Positions 7,735 through 15,659 of a stretch of DNA of 64,000 bases are shown in pieces; the stretch's first letter is position 1; each line of letters opens with the position of its first letter. The notes under the pieces were generated by a model. That model was not told where the DNA came from and did not search any database. It worked only from the letters and a program-made list of their open reading frames with translations. Source of the stretch: Chryseobacterium vrystaatense (GTDB lineage Bacteria; Bacteroidota; Bacteroidia; Flavobacteriales; Weeksellaceae); assembly GCF_000737765.1 (NCBI RefSeq), contig NZ_JPRI01000001.1, positions 372,001-436,000 of the forward strand, given 5' to 3'. A program made the position numbers and the translations under genes.

Positions 7735-10700
7735 TTAATTATGTCCGATAATTGTTTTCAAAAGCACATTGACCTCATCTACATTTTTCACTTTTTCCTT
7801 TCTCATCATAAGAAGATTCCCTTCTTTACCCACCTTTTCTTTAAGCTGAGCTTCAGCAGGATTCTGTGTTAAATAACTGATAATATGTCTGAATCTGTCG
7901 GTCTGATAAAACTTATCCTGAGGATTAGCCGGGAAATACCCCAGAAAAACGCCATTCTTCATGACAATCTTTTCAAATCCAATTTCTGAAGCAAGCCATT
8001 TAAGTGCAACACTCTTTAATAAATTAACAGCTTCATTAGGGAGCGCACCAAAACGGTCGATCAGTTCAAGCTCGAACTTATGAAGATCTTTCTCATTATC
8101 TATTTCCGCAATTTTCTGATAAAGAAGTAGTCTTTCTTCCGTATTTGAGATATAGAAGTCAGGAAGCATCAGCTCTAAGTCAGTATCAATATTGACATCT
8201 TTCACAGACTTGAAAAGCTTTTGCCTGTCCTCTTCATTGTCGAACAAGTTTTCAAAATCTGCATCATCTTTCAATTCTTCCAAAGCTTCCTGCATCAGCT
8301 TTTGATAGGTCTCGAAACCCATTTCATTGATGAATCCGCTCTGCTCTGCTCCCAGGAGATCTCCCGCTCCCCGGATTTCAAGATCCTTCATAGCGATTTG
8401 GAAACCACTTCCAAGATCTGAGAACTGCTCAATGGCTTCCAGTCGTTTCCTCGCATCAGAAGTGATCATATCATACGGAGGTGTGATCAGATAACAGAAT
8501 GCCTTTCTATTACTACGTCCCACTCTTCCCCTCATCTGGTGAAGATCTGCCATGCCGAATCTTTGGGCATCATTGATGAAAATAGTATTGGCGTTGGGAA
8601 CATCTACCCCACTTTCTACAATGGTGGTCGCCACAAGGACATCGTATTTCCCTTCCATGAAATCAAGTACATTCTTTTCCAGCTGCTTACCTTCCATCTG
8701 CCCATGTCCTGTAATTACTCTTGCATCCGGGACCAGCCTTTGGATAAGTCCGGCAATATCTTTAAGATTCTCAACTCTGTTATTAATAAAATAAACCTGC
8801 CCGTCTCTCTGAAGTTCGTAAGAAACAGCATCTCTTAAAATTTCTTCACTAAATCCAATCAGCTGGGTATCCACAGGCTGCCTGTTTGGCGGAGGGGTTT
8901 TAATAACCGAGAGATCTCTCGCCGCCATCAGAGAAAACTGAAGTGTCCGTGGAATAGGAGTCGCTGTCAATGTAAGTGTATCAACATTACTTTTCAGTGT
9001 TTTGAGTTTATCTTTCACTGAAACTCCAAATTTATGCTCTTCGTCAATGATCAATAATCCAAGATCTTTGAACTTAACAGAACTGCTTACCAACTGATGC
9101 GTTCCGATAATAATATCTACTTTACCATTTTTCAGACCATCCAAAGCTTCTGCTTTCTGCTTGGCTGTTCTGAATCTGTTGACGTAAGAAACATTCACCG
9201 GAAAGTCTTCAAGTCTTTCTTTGAAACTTCTGAAATGCTGGAAAGCCAGGATGGTTGTGGGAACCAGTACAGCGACCTGCTTTCCATCTGTTGCTGCTTT
9301 AAAGGCAGCCCTGATGGCAATTTCTGTTTTACCGAAACCTACGTCTCCGCACACCAGCCTGTCCATCACCGTGTCGGCCTCCATGTCTTTCTTCACATCA
9401 ATAGTTGCCTTTTCCTGATCCGGAGTATCTTCATAAATAAAGCTAGCTTCCAGCTCATTCTGAAGATAAGAATCCGGGGTATAAGAGAATCCTTTTGCTG
9501 TTTTTCTTTCTGCATAGAGTCTTATAAGATCAAAAGCAATCTGTTTTACTTTCGCTTTCGTTTTCTGTTTTAAGGACTTCCAGGCCGGTGAACCGAGTTT
9601 GCTCAACACGACCTCTTTTCCATCCGGACCATTATATTTTGAAATTTTATGCAGTGAATGAATGCTTACATATAATAAGTCTCCATTTTTATAAGTCAGT
9701 TTAAAACATTCCTGAATTTTCCCATCATTGTTTACTTTCACAAGCCCCATAAATTTTCCGATTCCATGATCGATGTGGGCAATGTAATCTCCGATCTTCA
9801 AAGACATTAAATCCTTTAGAGTAAGCTGTTCAGATTTCGCAAAGGTGTTTTTTGCTTTGTAACGCTGATACCGGTCAAAGATCTGATGATCGGTATATAC
9901 CAAAAGCTTGTGGCCGTTATCTACAAACCCTTCATGCAGTTCGGAGCGGAAACTTTTAAAAGGAAGTTCATTTTCCAGTTCTTCAAATATGGATTCCAGT
10001 CTTTCTTTCTGTTTCTCTGTAGAAAACGAAATCCAGGTATCAAAACCTTCGTTCTGTTTTTCCTCCAGATCTTCGATCAACAGTTCAAAATTCTTGTGAA
10101 AAGAAGGTTGAGGAAGCTGTTCTACTTTTACTTCAGTTATTTCTTTTAATCCTTCAATAGGGGTTCCGGCAAAATCAATTGTTTTAAATTTTTTAAAATC
10201 AAATAGAAATTCCTGATCAGAAATGAAGAGTTCCTGAGGTCTTCTGTGGGCAATATCTTTACTTAACGTTTCATATTTCTCCAGTGACTTTTCGTAGAAA
10301 GTTCTGATCTTGTTCATGCCAACAGCTCCATTTCTGGAAACAACAAAACTTTCTACCGGCAGGAGCTGCAGTAAAGAAACTCTTGTACCGGTAACTGAAA
10401 AATTCATATTGGAAACCAGTTGAAAGTCTTTCACTTTATCTATAGAAAGTTGGGTTTCTATGTCAAAGGTCTTGATATTTTCAACTTCATTTCCAAAGAA
10501 TGTGAGACGGTAGGGCTTTTCATTAGCATATGAAAATACGTCAACAATCCCCCCTCTTACTGAAAATTCGCCGGGTTCAGAAACGAAATCAGCCTGTTGA
10601 AAGTTATAATGATTCAGCAGTTCATCAACAAAATCAAAGTCCAGCTGATCACCTACTTTTATATGATGGGAAATGGCTTTAAAATCTTCTTTCTTTAACA

Positions 10701-11103
10701 CTTTTTCCGATAAAGCTCCTGCATAAGCGACAACGACCTTGGGAGATCTTCCGGAATTGATCTTGTTTAAAACCTCTGTACGAAGAACAAGATTGGCATT
10801 CTGTGTTTTCTCAACCTGGTAAGGCTCCATATGGGTAGCAGGAAAATACAGGACTTTTTCTTTCCCAAGCAAATCCTCCATTTCCGTATTGGCATACAAA
10901 GCATCTTCTTTGTCATCTACAAGATAAAGGACCGTTTTCTTTTGGGTTAAAAAAAGTTCGGCCACAAAAATGGATACTGAAGATCCTGCACTTCCCTTCA
11001 CGGAAATATGCTGGCTGTTTTCTAACTGAGTAAAGATTTCTTTCCCAAATTCTTTCTGAAGCAGATCGGGAAGAAACTTTTCGTGAATAGGTTTTAGCTG
11101 CAT
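7735..11103 (-). CDS. mfd: Transcription-repair coupling factor Mfd
   Basis: ATP-driven translocase that removes RNA polymerase stalled at DNA lesions and recruits UvrA. 1122 aa from the ATG at 11103; an upstream in-frame TTG would add eight residues without family support. Domains in order: UvrB-like N-terminal region (residues ~30-320), CarD-like RNA polymerase interaction domain (around LKIGDYIAHIDHGIGKFMGL, ~450-540), SF2 helicase core with Walker A GDVGFGKTEIA near 584, DEEH box near 685, motif VI region QMRGRVGRSNRKAFCYL, and the C-terminal TRCF domain (~960-1090). It is a single-gene unit with a strong terminator. Confidence 0.97.
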   Translation of the reverse strand: MQLKPIHEKFLPDLLQKEFGKEIFTQLENSQHISVKGSAGSSVSIFVAELFLTQKKTVLYLVDDKEDALYANTEMEDLLGKEKVLYFPATHMEPYQVEKTQNANLVLRTEVLNKINSGRSPKVVVAYAGALSEKVLKKEDFKAISHHIKVGDQLDFDFVDELLNHYNFQQADFVSEPGEFSVRGGIVDVFSYANEKPYRLTFFGNEVENIKTFDIETQLSIDKVKDFQLVSNMNFSVTGTRVSLLQLLPVESFVVSRNGAVGMNKIRTFYEKSLEKYETLSKDIAHRRPQELFISDQEFLFDFKKFKTIDFAGTPIEGLKEITEVKVEQLPQPSFHKNFELLIEDLEEKQNEGFDTWISFSTEKQKERLESIFEELENELPFKSFRSELHEGFVDNGHKLLVYTDHQIFDRYQRYKAKNTFAKSEQLTLKDLMSLKIGDYIAHIDHGIGKFMGLVKVNNDGKIQECFKLTYKNGDLLYVSIHSLHKISKYNGPDGKEVVLSKLGSPAWKSLKQKTKAKVKQIAFDLIRLYAERKTAKGFSYTPDSYLQNELEASFIYEDTPDQEKATIDVKKDMEADTVMDRLVCGDVGFGKTEIAIRAAFKAATDGKQVAVLVPTTILAFQHFRSFKERLEDFPVNVSYVNRFRTAKQKAEALDGLKNGKVDIIIGTHQLVSSSVKFKDLGLLIIDEEHKFGVSVKDKLKTLKSNVDTLTLTATPIPRTLQFSLMAARDLSVIKTPPPNRQPVDTQLIGFSEEILRDAVSYELQRDGQVYFINNRVENLKDIAGLIQRLVPDARVITGHGQMEGKQLEKNVLDFMEGKYDVLVATTIVESGVDVPNANTIFINDAQRFGMADLHQMRGRVGRSNRKAFCYLITPPYDMITSDARKRLEAIEQFSDLGSGFQIAMKDLEIRGAGDLLGAEQSGFINEMGFETYQKLMQEALEELKDDADFENLFDNEEDRQKLFKSVKDVNIDTDLELMLPDFYISNTEERLLLYQKIAEIDNEKDLHKFELELIDRFGALPNEAVNLLKSVALKWLASEIGFEKIVMKNGVFLGYFPANPQDKFYQTDRFRHIISYLTQNPAEAQLKEKVGKEGNLLMMRKEKVKNVDEVNVLLKTIIGHN

Positions 11104-11166
11104 AAATAGTAATGGTATAAACGACAAAAGCGATTTCGGGAGTGTTCCGAAACCGTTTATTTATAA

Positions 11167-11174
11167 CAAAGGTA
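11167..11174 (-). promoter_or_regulatory. Possible -7 box of mfd
   Basis: TACCTTTG on the minus strand, 63 bases before the mfd ATG. Matches the consensus, but the distance is long. Confidence 0.4.
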
Positions 11175-11357
11175 AGGATATTTTTTTCGTTCAGCTAAAA
11201 TCCAGGATTAACTAAAACACAAACAAAACAATAATAAAATTGAATAAATCTTAATTTTCTGCTAATTAATTTAATTAAAAGTTAAAAAAACAAAGATAAT
11301 ATTACGTGGCATAGTGTTTGGAAATTTAACCGTATCGAAATTTAAATAAAAAATATT

Positions 11358-11750
11358 ATGAAAAAAGCAATCAGAATCTTAGGAATTTTCATGCTGGTAT
11401 TTGTTGCCACATTATCTTTTGCAGCGTGTAGTGATGATGACGATCCTGTAAACAACGATTTCTTCGCAGGAACTTATAAGGGAAGTATTTCTTATAGTGA
11501 CGGATCTACCAGCAACAGTGCAGAAAACGGAAGTGTATTTGTAACAAAAATCGCAAGTGGTACGAAATATAATTTTGCATTCTCAAACGGTATTCCGGAT
11601 CTTAATGGTGTTGAATTTCAGCAGTCGGGAGATCATACTCTTATAATGGTTGGCGGAACGGCTACATCTTACATTAGAATTGACAATAATGAATTGAAAA
11701 TTTTATACATCAAGGACGGAAAAACATGGACAGCTAACTGTACACGTTAA
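11358..11750 (+). CDS. Small hypothetical lipoprotein
   Basis: 130 aa. Lipoprotein signal with hydrophobic core 7-20 and lipobox SFAAC (Cys24), followed at once by SDDDDP, the acidic tag typical of lipoproteins sent to the cell surface in Bacteroidota. The rest (FAGTYKGSISYSDGSTS...) looks like a small beta-barrel/lipocalin-like domain of about 95 residues. No family recognised. Monocistronic, with a hairpin terminator downstream and an AT-rich 250-base region upstream without a clear TAnnTTTG box. Confidence 0.75.
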   Translation: MKKAIRILGIFMLVFVATLSFAACSDDDDPVNNDFFAGTYKGSISYSDGSTSNSAENGSVFVTKIASGTKYNFAFSNGIPDLNGVEFQQSGDHTLIMVGGTATSYIRIDNNELKILYIKDGKTWTANCTR

Positions 11751-11773
11751 AACAAACATTCATATTTACATTC

Positions 11774-11806
11774 AAGCCTGTTTTCGTAATGAAAGCAGGC
11801 TTATTT
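11774..11806 (+). terminator. Terminator of the 11358 lipoprotein gene
   Basis: Stem AAGCCTG...CAGGCTT extended inward by TTTC/GAAA, followed by a T-rich stretch. Confidence 0.75.
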
Positions 11807-11932
11807 TATGCTTAAATCTCTGGCTTTAAGTTTTTTTTAAGCAGTAATAAACTTTAGTTAAGGTTGTAAAACCCGGTTTTTCAGCCCGTTTTTTGTATAT
11901 CTTTACTTAAGAAAAATAAACAATACACCCTC

Positions 11933-12178
11933 ATGAAAAAATTATTAACAGCAATGTCTCTGGCACTAGGACTGGGATTTGCAACCGCACAGCAAACTGC
12001 TCCTGCTACTACTGCAGCACCGCATCCAACAACAAAAACAGTTAAAGCTCCGGCAGCTAAAACTGCTCAGCCGGCAGCCAAAATGAAAAAAGACGGAACA
12101 CCGGACAAGAGGTATAAAGAAAACAAGAATCTTAAAAAAGATGGCACTCCTGACAAGAGATACAAAGCCAACAAGTAA
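11933..12178 (+). CDS. Small secreted lysine-rich protein with KKDGTPDKRYK repeats
   Basis: 81 aa. Signal peptide of ~19 residues ending ATA, then a Pro/Ala/Thr-rich low-complexity linker (~20-50), then two near-identical 14-15-residue repeats, KKDGTPDKRYKENK and KKDGTPDKRYKANK. The mature product is strongly basic. I recall similar repeats in small secreted proteins of other Chryseobacterium-like bacteria, but know no function; a role in binding an acidic polymer (DNA, cell wall, polysaccharide) would be speculation. Own terminator downstream. Confidence 0.75.
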   Translation: MKKLLTAMSLALGLGFATAQQTAPATTAAPHPTTKTVKAPAAKTAQPAAKMKKDGTPDKRYKENKNLKKDGTPDKRYKANK

Positions 12179-12220
12179 ACTTTAACATATAGTTGTTATT
12201 TTCATAATCAAATTTCGAAG

Positions 12221-12250
12221 AACCGATGAACTCATTCATCGGTTTTTTTT
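12221..12250 (+). terminator. Terminator of the KKDGTPDKRYK gene
   Basis: 9-bp stem AACCGATGA / TCATCGGTT, 6-base loop, then eight T. Confidence 0.85.
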
Positions 12251-12295
12251 ATGTTTATGTGAGGTGAAAATGATTCCATATTCTATACTTATTTA

Positions 12296-12303
12296 TAAAT
12301 TTG
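12296..12303 (+). promoter_or_regulatory. -7 promoter box of the GH3-family gene, abutting the ATG
   Basis: TAAATTTG, only 4 bases before the ATG at 12308; predicts a leaderless or nearly leaderless mRNA. Confidence 0.6.
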
Positions 12304-12307
12304 AAGC

Positions 12308-13807
12308 ATGTTAAATTTCTTCAAGAAAAAAGCGGCACTTGTCTGGGCAAAAAAGCATGTTCAGAAAACCTCTGAATTCAAAAAAAACTCAGAGAAAAAC
12401 CAGGAAAATCTTTTGCTGTCTCTTGTAAAGACAGCCCAGAAAACTCTTTTTGGAAGAGAACATGATTTTGAAAACATTCATTCTGTCAAAGAATTCCAGG
12501 AAAGAGTTCCTGTTGCCGATTATGAAGATCTAAAGCCCTATATCGAAAGGGTAAAAAAAGGACAGGCCAATATTCTGTGGACCGATACTCCTGAATATTT
12601 CGCAAAGACTTCAGGAACCACTTCAGGTTCAAAATATATTCCTATTTCTAAAGAAGGAATGCCATTTCAGATTGCAGGTGCCCAGAGCGCTTTATTCCAT
12701 TATATTGCCCAGAAAAACAATGCAGACTTTGTGAATGGAAAAATGATCTTCCTGCAGGGAAGTCCTGAAATGGAGGAAGTTTTCGGCATCAAAACAGGAA
12801 GGCTTTCCGGAATTGTAGCACATCATATCCCAAGCTACCTTCAAAAAAACCGTCTTCCAAGCTGGAATACGAATATTATGGAAGACTGGGAAGCTAAAGT
12901 AGATAAGATCATTGAGGAAACAGAACATGAAAACATGACGCTGATCTCAGGAATTCCGCCATGGCTGATTATGTATTTTGAAAAACTTACCGAAAAACAC
13001 GGCAAAACAATCAAACAACTGTTTCCCAATCTTCAGCTTCTCGTAACAGGAGGAGTAAATTATGAACCGTACCGGGATAAAATGGAAGATCTGCTGGGCG
13101 GAAAAGTTGATATCATCCAGACATTTCCTGCATCTGAAGGCTTTTTTGCTTTTCAGGATGATTATACAAAAGAGGGACTTCTTCTTTTAACTGATCACGG
13201 AATTTTCTATGAATTCATTCCTTTGGAAGAATACGGTAAACCCGGTGCCCGAAGATTAACTTTAAAAGATACAGAACTTCATAAAGATTACGCTCTGATC
13301 CTCACTACGAATTCAGGTTTGTGGGGTTATTCCATAGGGGATGTGGTACGATTCATTGATAAGAATCCTTACAGAATTCTTGTGAGCGGAAGGACGAAAC
13401 ATTTCACATCGGCTTTTGGAGAACATGTGATCGCCTTTGAAGTGGAAGAGGCGATGAAGGCTGCTGTAGAAAAATATCCTGCACAGATTACAGAGTTTCA
13501 TCTTGCCCCACAGGTCAATCCTTCTGAAGGGCTTCCGTATCATGAATGGCTGATAGAATTTGAAAAAGAACCTGAAAATCCAGAACTTTTCAGAAGCCAG
13601 CTGGACACTGAACTTCGAAAGAGAAATACATATTATAATGATCTGATTACAGGAAATATTCTTCAGCCGCTTCATATAACGGCATTAAAAAAGAATGCGT
13701 TCCAGGAATATGCGAAATCACAGGGAAAGCTTGGGGGACAGAACAAAACTCCAAGACTTGCCAATGACAGAAAAATTGCAGATTTATTAGAATCTTACAA
13801 ACTTTAA
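12308..13807 (+). CDS. GH3 auxin-responsive-promoter family protein (acyl-adenylating enzyme)
   Basis: 499 aa, full length for the bacterial GH3 family, part of the ANL adenylating superfamily. The phosphate-binding loop AKTSGTTSGSKYIPIS sits near residues 99-114; QTFPASEGFFAFQ and SGLWGYSIGDVVRF match the adenylate-binding motifs of GH3 proteins. Plant members conjugate amino acids to jasmonate or auxin; bacterial members are common in Bacteroidota, but their substrates are unknown to me. No signal peptide, so cytoplasmic. It is followed by a small lipoprotein with its own promoter. Family firm, function open. Confidence 0.85.
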   Translation: MLNFFKKKAALVWAKKHVQKTSEFKKNSEKNQENLLLSLVKTAQKTLFGREHDFENIHSVKEFQERVPVADYEDLKPYIERVKKGQANILWTDTPEYFAKTSGTTSGSKYIPISKEGMPFQIAGAQSALFHYIAQKNNADFVNGKMIFLQGSPEMEEVFGIKTGRLSGIVAHHIPSYLQKNRLPSWNTNIMEDWEAKVDKIIEETEHENMTLISGIPPWLIMYFEKLTEKHGKTIKQLFPNLQLLVTGGVNYEPYRDKMEDLLGGKVDIIQTFPASEGFFAFQDDYTKEGLLLLTDHGIFYEFIPLEEYGKPGARRLTLKDTELHKDYALILTTNSGLWGYSIGDVVRFIDKNPYRILVSGRTKHFTSAFGEHVIAFEVEEAMKAAVEKYPAQITEFHLAPQVNPSEGLPYHEWLIEFEKEPENPELFRSQLDTELRKRNTYYNDLITGNILQPLHITALKKNAFQEYAKSQGKLGGQNKTPRLANDRKIADLLESYKL

Positions 13808-13850
13808 AGATATTTTTTCAATTCAAAAAACATATATTCGAAAAAAATTA

Positions 13851-13858
13851 TAAATTTG
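13851..13858 (+). promoter_or_regulatory. -7 promoter box of the 13877 lipoprotein gene
   Basis: TAAATTTG, 18 bases before the ATG. Confidence 0.6.
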
Positions 13859-13876
13859 GAAAAATAAAAAATAATA

Positions 13877-14239
13877 ATGAGAGCATCTGTACTTTTAAAA
13901 TCATCTTTACTCACTTCTTTATTTGTGATTTCATCCTGCGCTACCACAAAGTACAGCGAGGACATTTCAAAAAATAATTATTCTAACCTTCAAGCTGGAA
14001 AAGTTTATGTTGTTACCATGAAAGATGGTTCTCCGAAACAGAAAATGCTGTTCCGAAATACTGACGGTGAAAACCTTATAGGAACTGCAGGAAAGAAAGA
14101 CAGTGCTGAAGTAATCATTCCAAAATCTAATGTTGCGGCTGTAAAAGACAGGTCTAAAGCAAGGGTAACTGCAGGTGCTGCCGTGATTGGAGCTGCAGGT
14201 GTTGCCGCTATCGTGATCAGCTCATTAAGAGCAGACTAA
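13877..14239 (+). CDS. Small hypothetical lipoprotein with C-terminal Gly/Ala helix
   Basis: 120 aa. Lipoprotein signal with lipobox VISSC (Cys21) and the common start CATTKYS. Residues ~40-92 form a compact domain (KVYVVTMKDGSPKQKMLFRNTDG...VIIPKSNVAAVKDRSK), and the last ~25 residues are a hydrophobic Gly/Ala helix (TAGAAVIGAAGVAAIVISSL) that could be a second membrane anchor. Pfam-type family not recognised; flavobacterial homologues are likely. Terminator immediately downstream. Confidence 0.75.
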   Translation: MRASVLLKSSLLTSLFVISSCATTKYSEDISKNNYSNLQAGKVYVVTMKDGSPKQKMLFRNTDGENLIGTAGKKDSAEVIIPKSNVAAVKDRSKARVTAGAAVIGAAGVAAIVISSLRAD

Positions 14240-14298
14240 AATAGATTTTATCTTTCGAAACCTATTTGATTTATCATTTAAAAAAACATCATATAAAC

Positions 14299-14328
14299 AG
14301 CCCTAAATAAATATTTAGGGCTATTTTT
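14299..14328 (+). terminator. Terminator of the 13877 gene, overlapping the next promoter
   Basis: 11-bp inverted repeat AGCCCTAAATA / TATTTAGGGCT, then ATTTTT. The T run is part of the TATTTTTG box of the MFS gene. Confidence 0.75.
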
Positions 14329-14329
14329 G
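14322..14329 (+). promoter_or_regulatory. -7 promoter box of the MFS gene, inside the terminator tail
   Basis: TATTTTTG, 3 bases before the ATG at 14333. Confidence 0.5.
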
Positions 14330-14332
14330 TGC

Positions 14333-15568
14333 ATGATTTCCTTTACTCCGTTAAAAACATTGCAAAATGTTGAATTCAGGAATCTTCTTACCGGAAGATT
14401 TTTTATTGTTTTAGCCTTTAGAATGCTTGCTACTTTATTAGGATGGTGGGTATATCAATTAACAAAAGATCCTTTTTCAATAGGCCTGATCGGACTCTCA
14501 GAAGTAATTCCTGCCGTTAGCTGTGCCCTGTATGCCGGTCACGTTATTGACATGAATGAAAAAAAGAGACTGCTGCTGATCTGCAATTATGCCTATATTT
14601 TCCTGATCGGTTTGCTTCTTATTCCAGCCTTTCTCAATGTACAAATGCATTTTACCGGACATGAAACCACATACTTTATATATGGTGTCATATTTTTCAC
14701 AGGGATAGCAAGGGCGTTTATCGGTCCTATTGTTCCCTCTATGATCCCGAAAATTGTGAAGAAAGAGAATCTCCCAAATGCAGTGACGCTGAATCAGGCT
14801 ACATTTCTGATATCTTCTGTATGCGGACATGCTGCTGGTGGGCTTCTTATTGGCTACTTTGGAGTAAAATGGACGTTACTCGTTATTATTTCTTTAATAT
14901 TCATTGCGTCATTATTCTTCTGGCAATTGAGACAGCAGCATTCAGAATATAAAAAAGAGGATGTGAATGTTATGGACAGTATGCGTGAAGGTATTTCCTA
15001 TATTTTTAAGACAAAAGAAATTTTAGGGGCTTTATGCCTTGATATGTTTGCGGTTCTATTTGGAGGAGCTGTGGCTATGATTCCGGTGTTTGCTACTGAC
15101 ATTTTAGATGCAGGAGCAGAAGGTTTCGGTCTTTTGAATGCGGCTTCAGATATAGGTTCTATGTGCATTATTACGCTTCTGGCAATTATACCGTTACGAA
15201 AGAATCAGGGAAAAATCCTTCTGGTCGCTGTTGCGGGCTTTGGGCTGTGCATCATTGGCTTCGGACTTTCTAATCTTTACTGGCTTTCATTTATATTTCT
15301 TGTCATGAGTGGTATGCTTGACGGCATTTCGGTGGTGATCAGGGGAACCATTGTACAGCTGAAAACACCGGATCATATCAGAGGACGTGTACTGAGTGTG
15401 AATTCTATATTCATCATGTCGAGTAACGAAATGGGTCAGTTTGAAAGCGGTCTTATGGCAAAATTACTAGGTGTAGTACGGTCTGTCGTCTTCGGAGGGA
15501 GCATGACTGTTTTGGTTGCACTTCTGGTAGCAAGTACAAATCCCAAGCTGAGAAAAATGAATTATTAG
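14333..15568 (+). CDS. MFS transporter
   Basis: 411 aa from the ATG at 14333; an in-frame TTG two codons upstream is part of the -7 box and is rejected. About 12 hydrophobic segments and a short cytoplasmic loop between halves (residues ~200-220) indicate a major facilitator of the MFS_3 / EntS-like exporter type. The loop sequence GLIGLSEVIPAVSCALYAGHVID.. after helix 2 corresponds to the family A-motif region. No substrate can be inferred: the neighbours (lipoprotein, T9SS cargo) are unrelated. No N-terminal signal other than helix 1. Confidence 0.85.
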   Translation: MISFTPLKTLQNVEFRNLLTGRFFIVLAFRMLATLLGWWVYQLTKDPFSIGLIGLSEVIPAVSCALYAGHVIDMNEKKRLLLICNYAYIFLIGLLLIPAFLNVQMHFTGHETTYFIYGVIFFTGIARAFIGPIVPSMIPKIVKKENLPNAVTLNQATFLISSVCGHAAGGLLIGYFGVKWTLLVIISLIFIASLFFWQLRQQHSEYKKEDVNVMDSMREGISYIFKTKEILGALCLDMFAVLFGGAVAMIPVFATDILDAGAEGFGLLNAASDIGSMCIITLLAIIPLRKNQGKILLVAVAGFGLCIIGFGLSNLYWLSFIFLVMSGMLDGISVVIRGTIVQLKTPDHIRGRVLSVNSIFIMSSNEMGQFESGLMAKLLGVVRSVVFGGSMTVLVALLVASTNPKLRKMNY

Positions 15569-15631
15569 TCAATAATATGCTGATTCTATTAAATATATCA
15601 CAAATTCTTTAAATTAACTTTAATAATTTTT

Positions 15632-15639
15632 TATATTTG
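15632..15639 (+). promoter_or_regulatory. -7 promoter box of T9SS cargo 1
   Basis: TATATTTG, 20 bases before the ATG at 15660. A 14-mer CTTTAAATTAACTT lies upstream at 15607-15620 and recurs exactly upstream of cargo 4 (24988-25001). Confidence 0.6.
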
Positions 15640-15659
15640 TCTTTTTTAAATCCCCCTTT

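Noticed and set aside
9097..9573. 158-residue plus-strand ORF
   Set aside because: Antisense to the helicase core of mfd; Phe/Cys-rich shadow composition.
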